DNA from: Okapia johnstoni
Taxonomy: Eukaryota; Chordata; Mammalia; Artiodactyla; Giraffidae
Direction: 5' to 3'
Assembly: GCA_024291935.2 (NCBI GenBank)
Contig: CM044309.1
Coordinates: 4,588,001-4,652,000, forward strand
DNA: 64,000 nt
This document shows, one piece after another, positions 47,430-59,262 of this stretch (position 1 is the stretch's first letter; the number at the start of each line of letters is the position of its first letter). Under the pieces are notes generated by a model. That model had not been told where the DNA came from. It saw nothing but the letters and a program-made list of their open reading frames with translations, and searched no databases. Both the position numbers and the translations under genes were made by a program.

Positions 47430-47585
47430 CAATAACAATAACTACCATTTATTACGCATTTATTATGTGCTAGGATCTTTTTTTAAATTCTATCCAATAA
47501 AATTCCTATTGGGTGATATTAAAAAGTTAAGTGATTTCCCAAGGCCACACAGTTGCAATAGATGGAATTGAAATCTAATTCCTTC
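47430..47585 (+). repeat. MIR SINE
   Basis: ACTACCATTTATTACGCATT, ATTATGTGCTAGGATC, then TTAAGTGATTTCCCAAGGCC and ACACAGTTGCAATAGATGGA fit MIR with an internal gap. Confidence 0.8.
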
Positions 47586-48209
47586 AAATGTATTGCTCCA
47601 AATTTTTCTTGAAGAATTTTGGGACCTCCATCTACCATTTTCTCTCCTCCCTCCAAACTCTTTATTTTTATCATTCTGCAACAGCGACCACCAAACCAGG
47701 TGGAGAAAATAAAAAAGAAACTTAGTCCTATTTATAACTTCTCCAAAGAGGGAGTAAACCATATCAAGAGGCAGAGTACAAACAGTAGGCTTCCTTAGGT
47801 TGCTTGACTGTGAGCTCTCAGTCCCAGGCTCATTTCGTATCTCGCTCAAGTTTTCGCCCAGAGATGCTCCTTAGTGGATGACCACTGAGAAAGCCAATGT
47901 GGCTGTGCTATTGAAAGAGAGGTAGGGGGGTGATATCAGGACGTTCCTGCAGCCAGAAGCTGTCATTGTTTTCCCTGACCTGACTCCCCTGCACTTGTAA
48001 TATTTAAGGAGCCAACAGAATTTTAACCTAGGACATGCGTCAGTAATGTGTAAAGTAATCATCTCTCAGAAAGACCAGGAAGTCAAATGGGTTTCAAAGG
48101 CTAGTGCTCTTCAACTTGAATTATCTGTGTTAATGTCTATGTAAGTTTAAGACTCCTATCAGCATTTAATCTTCTATCTTTATTTAAGAAATATTGAGAA
48201 AGTGCTTGA
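47586..48209. other. Unique sequence
   Basis: Nothing recognised. Confidence 0.45.
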
Positions 48210-48355
48210 CTTAGAATCATGATTTTACAGCTGGAAAGAATATTAGAGAACGATTTCATCCAATCTCTCATTTTAGCAATGAAGACATTTGAAGATCAGG
48301 TTAGCTGATTGGTTAAGTTGTGGGGACTTGAACCCAGGTGTCTCTACCTGTATCA
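48210..48355 (+). repeat. MIR-like old repeat
   Basis: TTTTACAGCTGGAAAGAATA, then TTCATCCAATCTCTCATTTT and GGGGACTTGAACCCAGGTGT follow a common old mammalian SINE pattern. The family is uncertain. Confidence 0.5.
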
Positions 48356-49441
48356 TAATTTGGTGCTTTTCTTACTTTATTAAAATTTCTCCCAAGTAAG
48401 GATTTCAACAAATGAAATGTACTCAGAGAGGGTGCAGGGAAAAGATAATTTTTTTAGACATATACTCAATACCAAAGATTCAAATGCAAATATCAATCTG
48501 TACTTTAAATAATCTTATTTCTTTTTGCTGAATTTATTCTTCCTCTAATTTCTTTTTGGTTTGATCTACTTACTTATTCCTTGTATTCCTGTGCTTGCTG
48601 AATAAAAATTGCATTTGTCTGTACAAGCTTACAGGAAATAGCTTTGTTCTATACAGTGCATTTAATTTTCTGGCCAATTACCTTATCAAAACAGATAGCA
48701 ATTTAGCAATCTTAAATGGATTCTGCCCCTTCTTCTCTTGCCAGCTCTGTTGTTTTTATTCGCATGCACTCCCAGTGTGATTTTGAAGATAATCACAGGC
48801 ATTTCAAATTCTGTTGGTTTGCAGATGAACACATTACCTCTAATGTGGATGAAAGCATTTTGCAAATACTAATTTATCACTCTGCCCTCAAAACTGCAGG
48901 AAAATTCATTTGCTCATGGGATTAATCATCAGCTATCAGAAATTACCATTTCTGAGGAACCACACTCTTACTTAAATAAAAGAAGCTTTACTCAACACTG
49001 TTACAGGCTTTTATACACCAACAATTCGAAAAACAAAAAAATGCTAGCAATTTGGCATTGGAAGAAACAGTAAGCTTTAAGCCAAAATTTAGAGTTGTGG
49101 AAAGAAATGGTTTTAGAAAATAAATGTCCCATAACAAGTTGGAAGCTGTGGCCTTGCTTGGGAACCACTGATGGCCATGGATGGTGACTATTTTTATGAG
49201 GATGGTGACTATTTTTATGACTTGCATGGCTATATCTTGTGCAGGCCTGACACAAAGGGGTCAGCAATAAATGTTGAATGAGAGACCCATTCACTGAATG
49301 CTTATTATTTCTAATTTTCACTTGTATTTTGAAAACATTAAGAAAGGAATCAGGCACGGGAGAATGCATCTACAAGGCCAGTCCACCTCCTCAACTCCCA
49401 CCCTCCAACCCCACCCTCCCACAAAGCAGCCCGCAAAATAG
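48356..49441. other. Unique AT-rich sequence, no gene seen
   Basis: A short tandem duplication occurs at 49185-49220 (GATGGTGACTATTTTTATGA twice). Otherwise nothing is recognised. Confidence 0.5.
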
Positions 49442-49456
49442 TTTTGTAGGTCATCA

Positions 49457-51130
49457 GTTCAGTTCAGTTCAGTCACTCAGTCGTGTCCGACTCTTTGCAA
49501 CCCCATGAACCGCAGCACGCCAGGCCTCCTTGTCTACCACCAACTCCCTGAGTCCACCCAAACCCATGTCCATTGAGTCGATGATGCCATCCAACCATCT
49601 CACCCTCTGTCGTCCCCTTCTCCTCCTGCCCTCAATCCTTCCCAGCATCAGGGTCTTTTCCAGTGAGTCAGCTCTTCACATCAGGTGGCCAAAGTATTGG
49701 AGTTTCAGCTTCAACATCAGTCCTCAGAATGAACACCTGGGACTGATCTCCTTTACGATGGACTGGTTGGATCTCCTTGCAGTCTCCTTGCAGTCTCCAA
49801 CACCACAGTTCAAAAGCATCAATTCTTTGGTGCTCAGCTTTCTTTATAGTCCATCTCTTACATCCATACGTGACCACTGGAAAAACCATAGCCTTGACTA
49901 GACAGATCTTTGTTGGCAAAGTAATGTCTCTGCTTTTTAATATGCTGTCTAAGTTGGTCACAACTTTTCTTTCAAGGAGTAAGTGTCTTTTAATTTCATG
50001 GCTGCAATAACCATCTGCAGTGATTTTGGAGCCCAGAAAAATAAAGTCAGCCACTGTTTCCACTGCCCATCTATCTGCCATGAAGTGATGGGACCGGATG
50101 CCATGATTTTAGTTTTCTGAATGTTGAGCTTTAAGCCAACTTTTTCTCTCTCCTCTTTCACTTTCATCAAGAGGCTCTTTAGTTCTTCTTCACTTTCTGC
50201 CAGAAGGGTGGTGTCATCTGCATATCTGAGGTAACTGATATTTCTCCCGGCAATCTTGATTCCCACTTGTGCTTCCTCCAGCCCAGCAGGTGGTCTGGTA
50301 TTCCCATCTCTTTCAGAATTTTGCACAGTTTATTGTGATCCACACAGTCAAAGACTTTGGCATAGTCAATAAAGCAGAAAGAGATTTTTTCCAAAACTCT
50401 CTTGCTTTTTCGATGATCCATTGGATGTTGGCAATTTGATCTCTGGTTCCTCTGCCTTTTCTAAAACCAGCTTGAACATCTGGAAGTTCACGGTTCACGT
50501 ATTGCTGAAGCCTGGCTTGGAGAATTTTGAGCATTACTTTACTAGCGTGTGAGATGAGTGCAATTGTGCTTCATTTGAGCATTCTTTAGCATTGCCTTTC
50601 TTTGGGGTTGGAATGAAAACTGACCTTTTCCAGTCCTGTGGCCACTGCTGAGTTTTCCAAATTTGCTGGCATATTGAGTGCAGCACTTTCACAGTGTCAT
50701 CTTTCAGGATTTGAAATAGTTCAACTGAAATTCCATCACCTCCACTAGCTTTGTTTATAGTGATGCTTCCTAAGGCCCACTTGACTTCACATTCCAGGAT
50801 GTCTGGCTCTAGGTGAGTGATCACACCATTGTGATTATCTGGGTCATGAAGATCTTTTTTGTACAGTTCCTCTGTGTGTTCTTGCCACCTGTTCTTAATA
50901 TCTTCTGCTTCTGTTAGGTCCATACCATTTCTGTCCTTTATCAAGCCCATCTTTGCATGAAATGTTCCCTTTGTATCTCTAATTTTCTTGAAGAGATCTC
51001 TAGTCCTTCCCAGTCTATTGTTTTCCTCTATTTCTTTGCATTGATTGCTGAGGGAGGCTTTCTTATCTCTCCTTGCTATTCTTTGGAACTCTGCATTCAA
51101 ATGGGTATGTCTTTCCTTTTCTCCTTTGCT
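49457..51130 (-). mobile_element. BovB LINE, 5'-truncated, TSD-bounded
   Basis: A 1.67-kb antisense BovB from GTTCAGTTCAGTTCAGTCAC to CTTTCCTTTTCTCCTTTGC. A 15-bp duplication, TTTTGTAGGTCATCA, lies at 49442-49456 and 51131-51145. It keeps DYAKVFDCVDH and YADD (codons at 50213-50224), but a deletion near 50288 joins PDHL directly to AGLEEAQ. This removes the RQGC-containing part of the RT core. A second small deletion or duplication at 49784-49800 removes the ARRSNQ-upstream codons. It cannot encode a functional RT. Confidence 0.95.
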
Positions 51131-51359
51131 TTTTGTAGGTCATCATCTCAGAGATTTTAGGAAACAAATTATTACTTTGACCTCAGCTGCCACAAACTGG
51201 GAATTTTCTGAACGTGATTTTAAAAAAAAATGGAAAAGACAATAATACCTATTTGACAGAAAAAATTGTAATGAATTCCCAAGAAGAAAGTGAATATAGT
51301 CAGACTTAAATTCTATCATCTATCTCTCCCTGCAGGCTCACAACAGAGAGGAAAGACAA

Positions 51360-51500
51360 TTGTTTTCTAGACCTAATTCTGCTACCAACTTGGACTAGTC
51401 ACTTAATCTTCTGGGGTTCAACTCCTCGCTGGTTAAAGAAGAGCCTTGAGTTAGTCTCTAAAGTCCTTTCAGTGTTGAGATCTTCTCCTTCTATGACCCT
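51360..51500 (+). repeat. MIR-type old SINE
   Basis: CTAATTCTGCTACCAACTTG, CTAGTCACTTAATCTTCTGG, then TTAGTCTCTAAAGTCCTTTC match a MIR-group 3' portion. Confidence 0.65.
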
Positions 51501-51963
51501 TTCATACTGTAAGGAGCTGAGTTATAAGGGTAGATAAAGACTAGACCAGAGACCCCTGGCTACAGATGACCAGAGATCCCACCTAACCGTTTCAGGCTTG
51601 GCAAGATCCCGTGTCTCTTCTAATTCAAGTTCAGTTGCATCAGCCAACTTTGTTCCTCTCTAAGCTTAGCGGATACTAGACTAATCAAGTCCTCTTTGTG
51701 CCAGAACTTCCCATGGAGGGCAGGAAATGATTCTGCATAGACTCTGGTCAGAGCACTGTGAAGAAGCAAGCAAATAACCCTGGGACTAGAATCCAGTTGG
51801 GTTGTCCACACCTGTGTTCCACCAAACGCTGCAGAATGGAGAGGATTCCATGACGACCTTCCTCCACTTGGCCAACCTGGGCTGACCTTCTTCTCAGGCC
51901 AACCAACTGGTTGGCCTTCCTTGCTCATTACTTACATGTCAGTTAGATCTTATGTCTACCTTC
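51501..51963. other. Unique sequence
   Basis: Nothing recognised. Confidence 0.45.
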
Positions 51964-52369
51964 AGTCCAGTTCAGTCACTCAGTCGAGTCCGACTCTTTG
52001 TGACCCCATGGACTGCAGTACACCAGGCCTCCCTGTCCCACACCATCTCCCAAGCTTGCCCAAGTTCATATCCATTGCATCAGTGATGCCATCCAGCCAT
52101 CTCATCCTCTGACACCCTCTTCTTCTGCCCTCAACCTTTCTCAGCATCAGGGACTTCTCCAATGAGTTGGCTGTTCACATCAGATGACGAAAATACTGGA
52201 GCTTCAGCTTTAGAATCAGTCCTTCCAACAAGTATTCAGAGTTGATTTCCATTAAGATTAATTGGTTTGATGTCTTTGCTGTTCAAGGGACTTTCAGGAG
52301 TCTTCTCTAGCACCACAGTTCAAAGGAACCAATACTTCGGTGCTCTGCCTTTTTTATAGTCCATTCTTA
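51964..52369 (-). mobile_element. BovB 3' end, diverged
   Basis: Antisense AGTCCAGTTCAGTCACTCAG through ATCAGTGATGCCATCCAGCC to TTTTTTATAGTCCATTCTTA. Many substitutions make it one of the older BovB copies here. Confidence 0.92.
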
Positions 52370-52373
52370 CGAG

Positions 52374-52515
52374 GTAGGTATTTATTATTATTCCCATTTT
52401 ACAGAGTGGAAACTGAACAAGGAGAAAGGATAAGGAACATTCCTGAAGACACACAATAGAAAAGACAGGAGTGGATCTCAAGCCTAGTTGAGTCAAAGCC
52501 CTGTTTTTATTACTC
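52374..52515 (+). repeat. MIR 3' half
   Basis: GTAGGTATTTATTATTATTC, then CCATTTTACAGAGTGGAAAC fits the MIR core. It abuts the BovB on its left. Confidence 0.7.
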
Positions 52516-52587
52516 TAATAGAATATAACAGAAGATCCTTCACACACCCCAGCCCCGTGTATCCAAAGCAAGGTCCTCCTCGCTGCC

Positions 52588-53170
52588 ACTGCAGATGGTG
52601 ACTGCAGCCATGAAATGAAAAGACGCTTGCTCCTGGGAAGAAAAGGTATGACCAACCTAGACAGCATATTAAAAAGCAGAGACATTGCTGCCAACAAAGG
52701 TCCATCTAGTCGAAGCTATGGTTTTTCCAGTACTCGTGTATGGATGTGAGAGTTGGACCATAAAGAAGGCTGAGTGCAGAAGAAATGATGCGTTTGAAGT
52801 GTGGTGTTGGAGAAGACTCTTGAGAGTCCCTTGGACTGCAGGGAGATCCAAACCAGTCCATTCTAAAGGAAATCAATCCTGAATATTCATTGGAAGGACT
52901 ATTCATTCATTGATGCTGAAGCTGAATCTCCAATACTTTGACCACCTGATTCGAAGAACTGATTCATTAGAAAAGACCCTGATGCTGGGAAAGACTGAAG
53001 GCAGGAGGAGAAGGGGACGACAGAGGATGAGACGGTTGGATGGCATCACTGACTCAACTCAATGGACATGAGTTTGAACAAGCTCCAGGGGCTGGTGAAG
53101 GACAGGGAGGCCTGGCGTGCTGCAGTCCATGCGGTTGCAAAGAGTCAGACACAACTGTGCCACTGAACAA
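52588..53170 (+). mobile_element. BovB 3' end
   Basis: CACTGCAGATGGTGACTGCA through VFPVLVYGCESWTIKKAECRR and LWCWRRLL-like codons to GACACAACTGTGCCACTGAA. It carries a small tandem duplication of CATTCATTGA at about 52900-52915. Confidence 0.93.
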
Positions 53171-53604
53171 CAACCACACCCCCTCCACCAAATCCCCCTA
53201 CGCCCCACCCCTACCCGGCGCTGTGGGTGGGAGACCTTCCTCCTGCCCCTGGACTCTGAGATCAAGGAGTCCCTCCCTTTCCTTCTTGTGGTTCCTCCTT
53301 CCTTTTAGTTTAGAACTCTCTGTATCCTCTGCCCTCCCCACTCTTTCAAAGAGACACTGGCCAAAAGAGCAAAGACGATTTTATTCCAGACGACTGCAAC
53401 AGGGGTCAAAAGTACTGTGCTGGGAAAGAGCTGAATGTAACTGTGGACACAAAGACGCAGCAGGAGGGTGTGAGGCTGGAGCGAGCTTGTAGAAAATTAT
53501 CAACATTAGAGGCCGCGGAGGAGGGGTGACTAGGAGTCAGATTTCAGACTCCCATAGAGACGGGTTGATAAGGCCAGGATCTTTCTATTTTTTTTTGGTT
53601 TCCA
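53171..53604. other. Unique sequence
   Basis: Nothing recognised. Confidence 0.45.
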
Positions 53605-53870
53605 GGATTTACTTTTTTTTTTAATTAATTAATTTATTTTAATTGGAGGCTAATTACTTTACAATATTGTAGTGGTTTTTGCCATACATTGACATGAATC
53701 AGCCATGGGTGTACATGTGCCCCGCATCCTGAACCCCCCTCCCACCTCCCTCCCCATCCCATCCCTCAGGGTCATCCCAGTGCACCGGCCCTGAGCACCC
53801 TGTCTCATGCATGAACCTGGACCAGCGATCCGCTTCACATATGATAATATACACGTTTCAACGCTATCTT
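53605..53870 (-). mobile_element. L1 3' end, relatively young ruminant type
   Basis: A poly(T) start (antisense tail), then TTAATTGGAGGCTAATTACT, GACATGAATCAGCCATGGGT, CCCTCCCACCTCCCTCCCCA and TCATGCATGAACCTGGACCA closely follow the bovine L1 3' UTR. It is severely 5'-truncated. Confidence 0.87.
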
Positions 53871-54011
53871 TCTTGATGATTGTATTTCAAAAGAAAGGAC
53901 GGCCCAAGTCCTGGAGAAAGACATTCCTGGGTTGTAGAACATTTACATCTCAAAGAGGTGGAGATTTTAGGGAGGTCAGGGGCCTTTTATCAGAAGACCT
54001 TAGGGTCCTGT

Positions 54012-54198
54012 CTTCCCTTGTGCCTCAGCTGATCAAGAATCCGCCTGCAAAGCGGGAGACCTCGGTTCCATCTCTGGGTTGGGAAGATCCCCTGGAGAAG
54101 GGAAGGGCTACCCACTCCAGTATTCTGGCCTGGAGAATTCCATAGACTGTATAGTCCGTGGGGTCGCAGAGAGTTGGACATGACCGAGCGACTTTGAC
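54012..54198 (+). mobile_element. Bov-tA SINE
   Basis: TGCCTCAGCTGATCAAGAAT, then GTTGGGAAGATCCCCTGGAG to TGGACATGACCGAGCGACTT. The first head bases are missing. Confidence 0.9.
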
Positions 54199-54640
54199 CA
54201 GGGTTCTGGCACGCCTAGGGGAATGGCAAGGCTGTGGGTCGCCGGTCACCATTCTCAGCCCCTCTGCAGCCCTGCCGCTCCCCCGGCGCTGCACTGCGCT
54301 TTACCTGGTGAGGCCCCAGGGCTCTAACTTGGTGCAGAAGCAGGCAGCTTGCATCCTGCGAGCGGCTGTGTGTCGGGGTCCTCCAGAGTGGCCTTGGCCT
54401 TGGCCTTGACCCTCTCACTGCACCCCAGCTGGTGCAGGCGCCCCGAAACGTGCACCTTCCTGTTGGCGCTGCAACCCAGAGCCAAGGCAGGGAGCAGGGG
54501 CTGGCTTCTCAGGGGGCGGCCACCCATTTATCGCCGGAACCGCAAGGCAGGTGGGACAGAGCGCCCGGCCCGGGAGTCTTTGCTGGAAAGAAGGCCTTGC
54601 CAACGTCAGGCTGCCTTGATCCACGCTGACCACTTACCCT
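54199..54640. other. GC-rich, CpG-containing patch
   Basis: A 440-bp GC-rich island in otherwise AT-rich DNA, with CpGs spread along it (for example CCCCCGGCGCTGC, TATCGCCGGAACCGC, GCGCCCGGCCCGGG). Frames are open on both strands. I recognise no protein. Candidate CpG island, or unclassified repeat. Confidence 0.45.
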
Positions 54641-55065
54641 AGTAGATTTAGAGATGGTAAAAGCAAAGTGGAGGAGAAGGTAGGAGCCTCAGTTTTCTGG
54701 TCTCTGAAATGGGGACGTGAACATACGAGGTTATATCTATCAAGTATAGCTTCCCTCTAAAAGAATTTTCCTGTCTCCAAAGCAGAGCCCACTCATATTA
54801 AGATGATACGAACTTTTAAATGTGTTATTTTTAAGCTCTAAGAGCTTGTAATATTTAAAGTATAAAACATCACTGTACTCTGCATTAGTTGTGCACTCTA
54901 GTCCATATCTGGCAGTCTGCTAGCTCCTACAGCCAGAAGAGACATGAGCTACACTCTCCCAGTGAGGCATCTGGGATGCAAAAACTCTGGGCAAAACCAG
55001 ATGTCTAGAACTAAGTGCAGTACACTATGCAAACATCAGGATAAAATCTACGGGGGGAAATTATT
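54641..55065. other. Unique AT-rich sequence
   Basis: Nothing recognised. Confidence 0.4.
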
Positions 55066-55076
55066 TTAATAATTAT

Positions 55077-55285
55077 GCGGTGGTTTAGTCGCTAAATCAT
55101 ATCTGACTCTTGCAACCCCCTGGACTGTAGCCCACCAGGCTCCTCTGTCCATGGGATTTTCCAGGCAAGAATACTGGAGTGGGTTGCCATTTCTTCTCCA
55201 GGGGATCTTCCTGACCCAGGGATCGAACCAGGGTCTCCTGAATTGCAGGCTGATTCTTTACTGACTGAGCTATGAGGCTCAGATG
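55077..55285 (-). mobile_element. Bov-tA SINE with TSD
   Basis: Antisense GCGGTGGTTTAGTCGCTAAA through GACCCAGGGATCGAACCAGG to the head. The 11-bp duplication TTAATAATTAT at 55066-55076 and 55286-55296 bounds it. Confidence 0.94.
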
Positions 55286-55631
55286 TTAATAATTATACAG
55301 AATATTAATTAATAATATAATTGTATTATAATTGTTATTATATAATATATAATCTTCTGTTTTGTCTGTTTCATTCTTACATTCATAATTGGTTTTATGT
55401 GTTTGTATATATTATAAGTATTTTAATAAATGATATTTTAAGTTTGGGTTATATATCAATATGTCGATTTTATATTATTTATATTGATAAAGTTTACTTA
55501 AGTGATGTGTAGGGAGTGAAATTCAGTGAAGATCAGACACCCCTCGCCGGTTTAGAGCCAGAACTGGAGGCCAAGTTTCCCAGTTCAGTGCTCTTTCAGT
55601 GGTCATTTCTTTCCTAATTTCAGTTAACCTC
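55286..55631. other. AT-rich low-complexity, then unique sequence
   Basis: TA-rich words dominate from 55296 to about 55510. No gene seen. Confidence 0.5.
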
Positions 55632-55831
55632 GGGCTTCCCAGGGGGCTCAGTGGTAAAGAATCTGCCTGCCAAGCAGGAGACGTGGGTTCAGTCCCTGGG
55701 TCAGGAAGGTCCCCTGGAGAAGGAGATGGCAACCCACTCCAGTATTCTTGTCTGGAAAACCCCGTGGACAGAGGAGCCTGGCGGACTACAGTCCATGGGG
55801 TCACAAAAGAGCCGGATAGGACTGAGCGACC
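55632..55831 (+). mobile_element. Bov-tA SINE
   Basis: GGGCTTCCCAGGGGGCTCAG through AACCCACTCCAGTATTCTTG to GCCGGATAGGACTGAGCGAC. Little diverged. Confidence 0.94.
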
Positions 55832-57027
55832 CTCAGACAACACTTGGTCTGTCTTGACAGGGAACACCTGTGAGGGGTTAATTAGTCCTGGATTTGCCGA
55901 GAAGAACTAACCATATTTTGAAGGAAATTTTAAAATATGACTTGGGTGTAGCTTAGAGAAAAGGAGCCCATCCTGCAGAGGGAGCTTAAGTGCCAGATAA
56001 ACAGACGTTTCACGAGAAAGAAACTGCAGGATTCTCCAGGTATTGGGGGACAAAGAGAGAAGGTTGACGATAAACCCGTCAAGAATTTGTGCTTTTGCGT
56101 TTCAGGCTTTTGATCGAATTGGCAGAATAGGCAAAAGACCGAAAGACGCGGAATGAGGAAGAGAAGAAAGGGGCGCTGATGGAGAGAAATAAAGCGTTTA
56201 GAGGCCGCTCGGGAGCCTGGAGCTGGGAGCTGAGGATGCGGGGGGCGGCCCAGGGCACAGCCTCTCACAGCTCCCCGAGGCGGTCCCTCTAAGGAGCTGG
56301 CCGCCCTGTGGTGAGCCTCATCAAGAGCCTACTGCTAAGCCCGATCTTTCCTTGAAATTGGCTAATACGATCACTGGCTTTTAAGCCCTTTAAAAATGAA
56401 AACAGTAAATAGAAACCACTGATCGGTTCTCTTTTGGAAAGCCCCAATTATTGTTAATAACTAAAAGTGTTGTTGAAGATATAAATTCCGTGCCAGGAGA
56501 CAAAATTTAACTAAAGTAGTCAAAACTTTTACGGGTTTTCACCAAGCGTTGAAATGTCAAAATATTCAACACACGTCGTCAGCATGTTCTTGTAGCCTTT
56601 CTAACCCCTGGGAAAGAACCGGCATTGTGTAGAATAGCATCCGACAGCAGGGGCCCCTGTGTGTATCTCTCTTTGTTGTCATAATTGCTTCATTGTTTTC
56701 GAAACCATGCAAACATTGTTTGGGATCACATGCTATTTACACAGTAATTATTTATAGTTATTTAAATTATATATTTTATCCTAATTGAAGTAATACAACT
56801 GTTGAAGTAAGTTTTAGACATAAGGCTCACTTTAACTGAAATTTTATTTTTATGTTCCTGTGTTTAGTGCTTACAAACGGCTTCCAATGAGACTCACACC
56901 AGTTGAAGAAGGGCGATGGTGTTTAACATCTGGTTCTGGTGCTTAATTTTTCTCCAGTGATGTTTTCTGAAGAGTATGAAATAAATTGAACCTCCAGTTG
57001 CTAAAGAAAAAAACCTGACCTCATCCT
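55832..57027. other. Unique sequence, no gene seen
   Basis: Nothing recognised. Confidence 0.5.
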
Positions 57028-57038
57028 CAACTCCCACT

Positions 57039-57309
57039 GCTGCTGCTGCAAAGTCGCTTCAGTCATGTGGGACTCTGTGCGACCCCATAGACGGCAGCCC
57101 ACCAGGCTCCCCCGTCCCTGGGATTCTCCAGGCAAGAACACTGGAGTGGGTTGCCATTTCCTTCTCCAATGCATGAAAGGGAAAAGTGAAAGTGAAGTCT
57201 CTCAGTCGTGTCTGACTCCTAGCGACCCCATGGACTGCAGCCTCCAGTTCCTCCATCCATGGGATTTTCGAGGCAAGAGTACTGGAGTGGGGTGCCATTG
57301 CCTTCTCCA
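57039..57309 (-). mobile_element. Bov-A2 dimeric SINE with TSD
   Basis: Two Bov-A units in tandem with linker CATGAAAGGGAAAAGTGAAA. The 11-bp duplication CAACTCCCACT at 57028-57038 and 57310-57320 bounds it. Confidence 0.95.
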
Positions 57310-57568
57310 CAACTCCCACTCATTGCCCCCAAGTCACAAAGTCTTATTAAACAGTTGATGATAACATTCAAAACAATATGTAATACATTGCCCCAGTCAC
57401 TCAGTGCTGGGTTCTCTCTTATACCCAGGTTTCAAAAAGTAGAGTTAGAAGGGCACAGGGAATCCTAGGCAACAGAGATTCTCAATTAAGCAACTTGATG
57501 TGTGCAAGATATACTCAACAAATTATAATCCAGTCCCTAAGGAATATTGCACTGAAAGGATTTAAGAG

Positions 57569-57768
57569 AACTTGTGTGTCTGACTCTTTGCAGCCCAATG
57601 GACTGCAGCCCAACAGGTTCCTCTGTCCATGGGATTTTTCAGGCAGGAATATTGGAGTGAGTTGCTATTTCCTCCTCCAGGGGATCTTCCCTACCCAGGG
57701 ATTGAATCCATGTCTCCTTCATCTCCTGCATTGGCAGGCAGATTCTTTACCACCGAGTCACCTGGGAG
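57569..57768 (-). mobile_element. Bov-tA SINE
   Basis: Antisense GTGTCTGACTCTTTGCAGCC through TCCAGGGGATCTTCCCTACC to TTTACCACCGAGTCACCTGG. It carries a small duplication in the anticodon-like region (CTCCTTCATCTCCTGC). Confidence 0.93.
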
Positions 57769-58794
57769 TTAATTTTCCTAGAATGAACTCATGCCTGAAA
57801 CATCAATTTGAAGGTGTTCATCTTCCTGACTCCCAATTTCCCAAGGTGCAGGATCTGTGTTTGTAATGAGGACTAGAATGGGGCTCTTTTAGGTCAATTT
57901 CCCATGCACAGTGAAGCGTGGAACCAACAGGCAAAGCTCCACTCTGAGCTTTCTTTCCATAAAACCAATAATAAAGAACCATTAAGTAGGATGCCTTTGT
58001 GTGAAATTTAGAGATGAGAAGAATGTTCCTGCTACCCCTGGCAGACTGTTTTTCATTATCACAACACACACTCCCATTTAAAAAATCATAATAATTCAGA
58101 CAAGTCAGCAAGAAATTTTTAATTACCTTAAATATTTTGCCTCCACTATAGTAGTGAGTCATTCCTGTTAATTTGCATAGCTCTACATTTAGCACTGAAA
58201 AGGAGTATTTCATTTTTGTAGAATTTCAATAACTACAAAAAGAAGATAAAAGTTAAAATACAGCAACAAATTACCGGTGAGATCTCGGCTGTCAAATAAA
58301 AACACGATTTTTTTTTTCTTTTTTTTTTTAATAGTCATGAATCAAAGAAGCCAACAGCCAACAGTGAGTGACGTTTAGTGCATAAACCACAGAAGATAAA
58401 GTGAGTTTTTCTATAATGTTTTAAATGATTTGCCCAAAAGAATTCTGCATTTTTAAGTTGACAAATTGTATCCAAAGCCTTTTAAAAAAGTGATGATTAG
58501 AAATAGGTTTAGTTACAGGGGAAAAAAATTATAATATATTAATATTTCCGGGTGGGGAAAAGATAAAAAAGAAACCCTATATAGTGTGATCTCATTTGTA
58601 AACTCACTAATGAGATAAGTTCCTGTGGTGTGGAAGGAAGCCTCCAGCCAAATATCAAACAGCAAGGAACCAAGGCCTGCTGACAACTGTGTGACACAGC
58701 CTGGGAACAGATTCCCCGTCCCCAGCTGAGCCTCGAGACGACTACAGCCCCAGATGACAGGTTGATGCCACTTCGGGAAAGCTTGGCTCTGAAC
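57769..58794. other. Unique AT-rich sequence, no gene seen
   Basis: A poly(T) stretch lies near 58311. No repeat family or exon recognised. Confidence 0.5.
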
Positions 58795-59008
58795 GTAGAC
58801 TTCCAAGTTCAAGTCCTGTTAACACCACTCACCAGCGCTACGACCTTAGGAAAGTTACCTAGCCTGTCTGTTCCCCCACCTTTATCCATGAATTTGAAAT
58901 GACATCATCACAAATATCATAAGGTAGCTGTGAATAACTTCATTCATGTAAAGCACTCAGAACAGTTGCCTAGAACATTACAAATGCTCAATAAATATCA
59001 TTATTGTA
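58795..59008 (-). repeat. MIR SINE
   Basis: Reverse-oriented MIR: CAAGTTCAAGTCCTGTTAAC, then ACCTTAGGAAAGTTACCTAG, GTAAAGCACTCAGAACAGTT, ending AATGCTCAATAAATATCATT. Confidence 0.88.
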
Positions 59009-59148
59009 ACATATTATATATAATAATTACATAGTTCACTAAAAGCTAGCCTAAATAAATGGCTTTAAGGGATTGTGCAAGCTATCTCTTGTTTCATAAC
59101 ACATCTCCAAATTTAGCTGCTTTCAAACAACAAAGTCAGCGGAGAAGC

Positions 59149-59262
59149 ATCGGCCGTCTCTCAGGAGTACGTCCATCCGAGCGCACTGAGCGGGCGGGGC
59201 GGCCGCGCGCGTCTGTGAAAATGCACGTCGGTCTGACCCTCCGTCAGTCCGGTCCGTCCAGT
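59149..59262. other. Compact CpG cluster
   Basis: About twenty CpGs in about 115 bp, including GGGCGGGGCGGCCGCGCGCG, in otherwise AT-rich DNA. The bases just upstream (CCAAATTTAGCTGCTTTCAA) resemble an old LTR or MITE fragment. A GGGCGGGGC word fits an Sp1-type site. No gene starts nearby. Confidence 0.55.

Noticed and set aside
51131..51250. Continuation of BovB beyond 51130
   Set aside because: The TSD ends at 51145 and the following text is not BovB.
54349..54642. 97-codon frame in the GC-rich patch
   Set aside because: No recognised domain. Competing minus-strand frames of similar length occur in the same GC-rich DNA.
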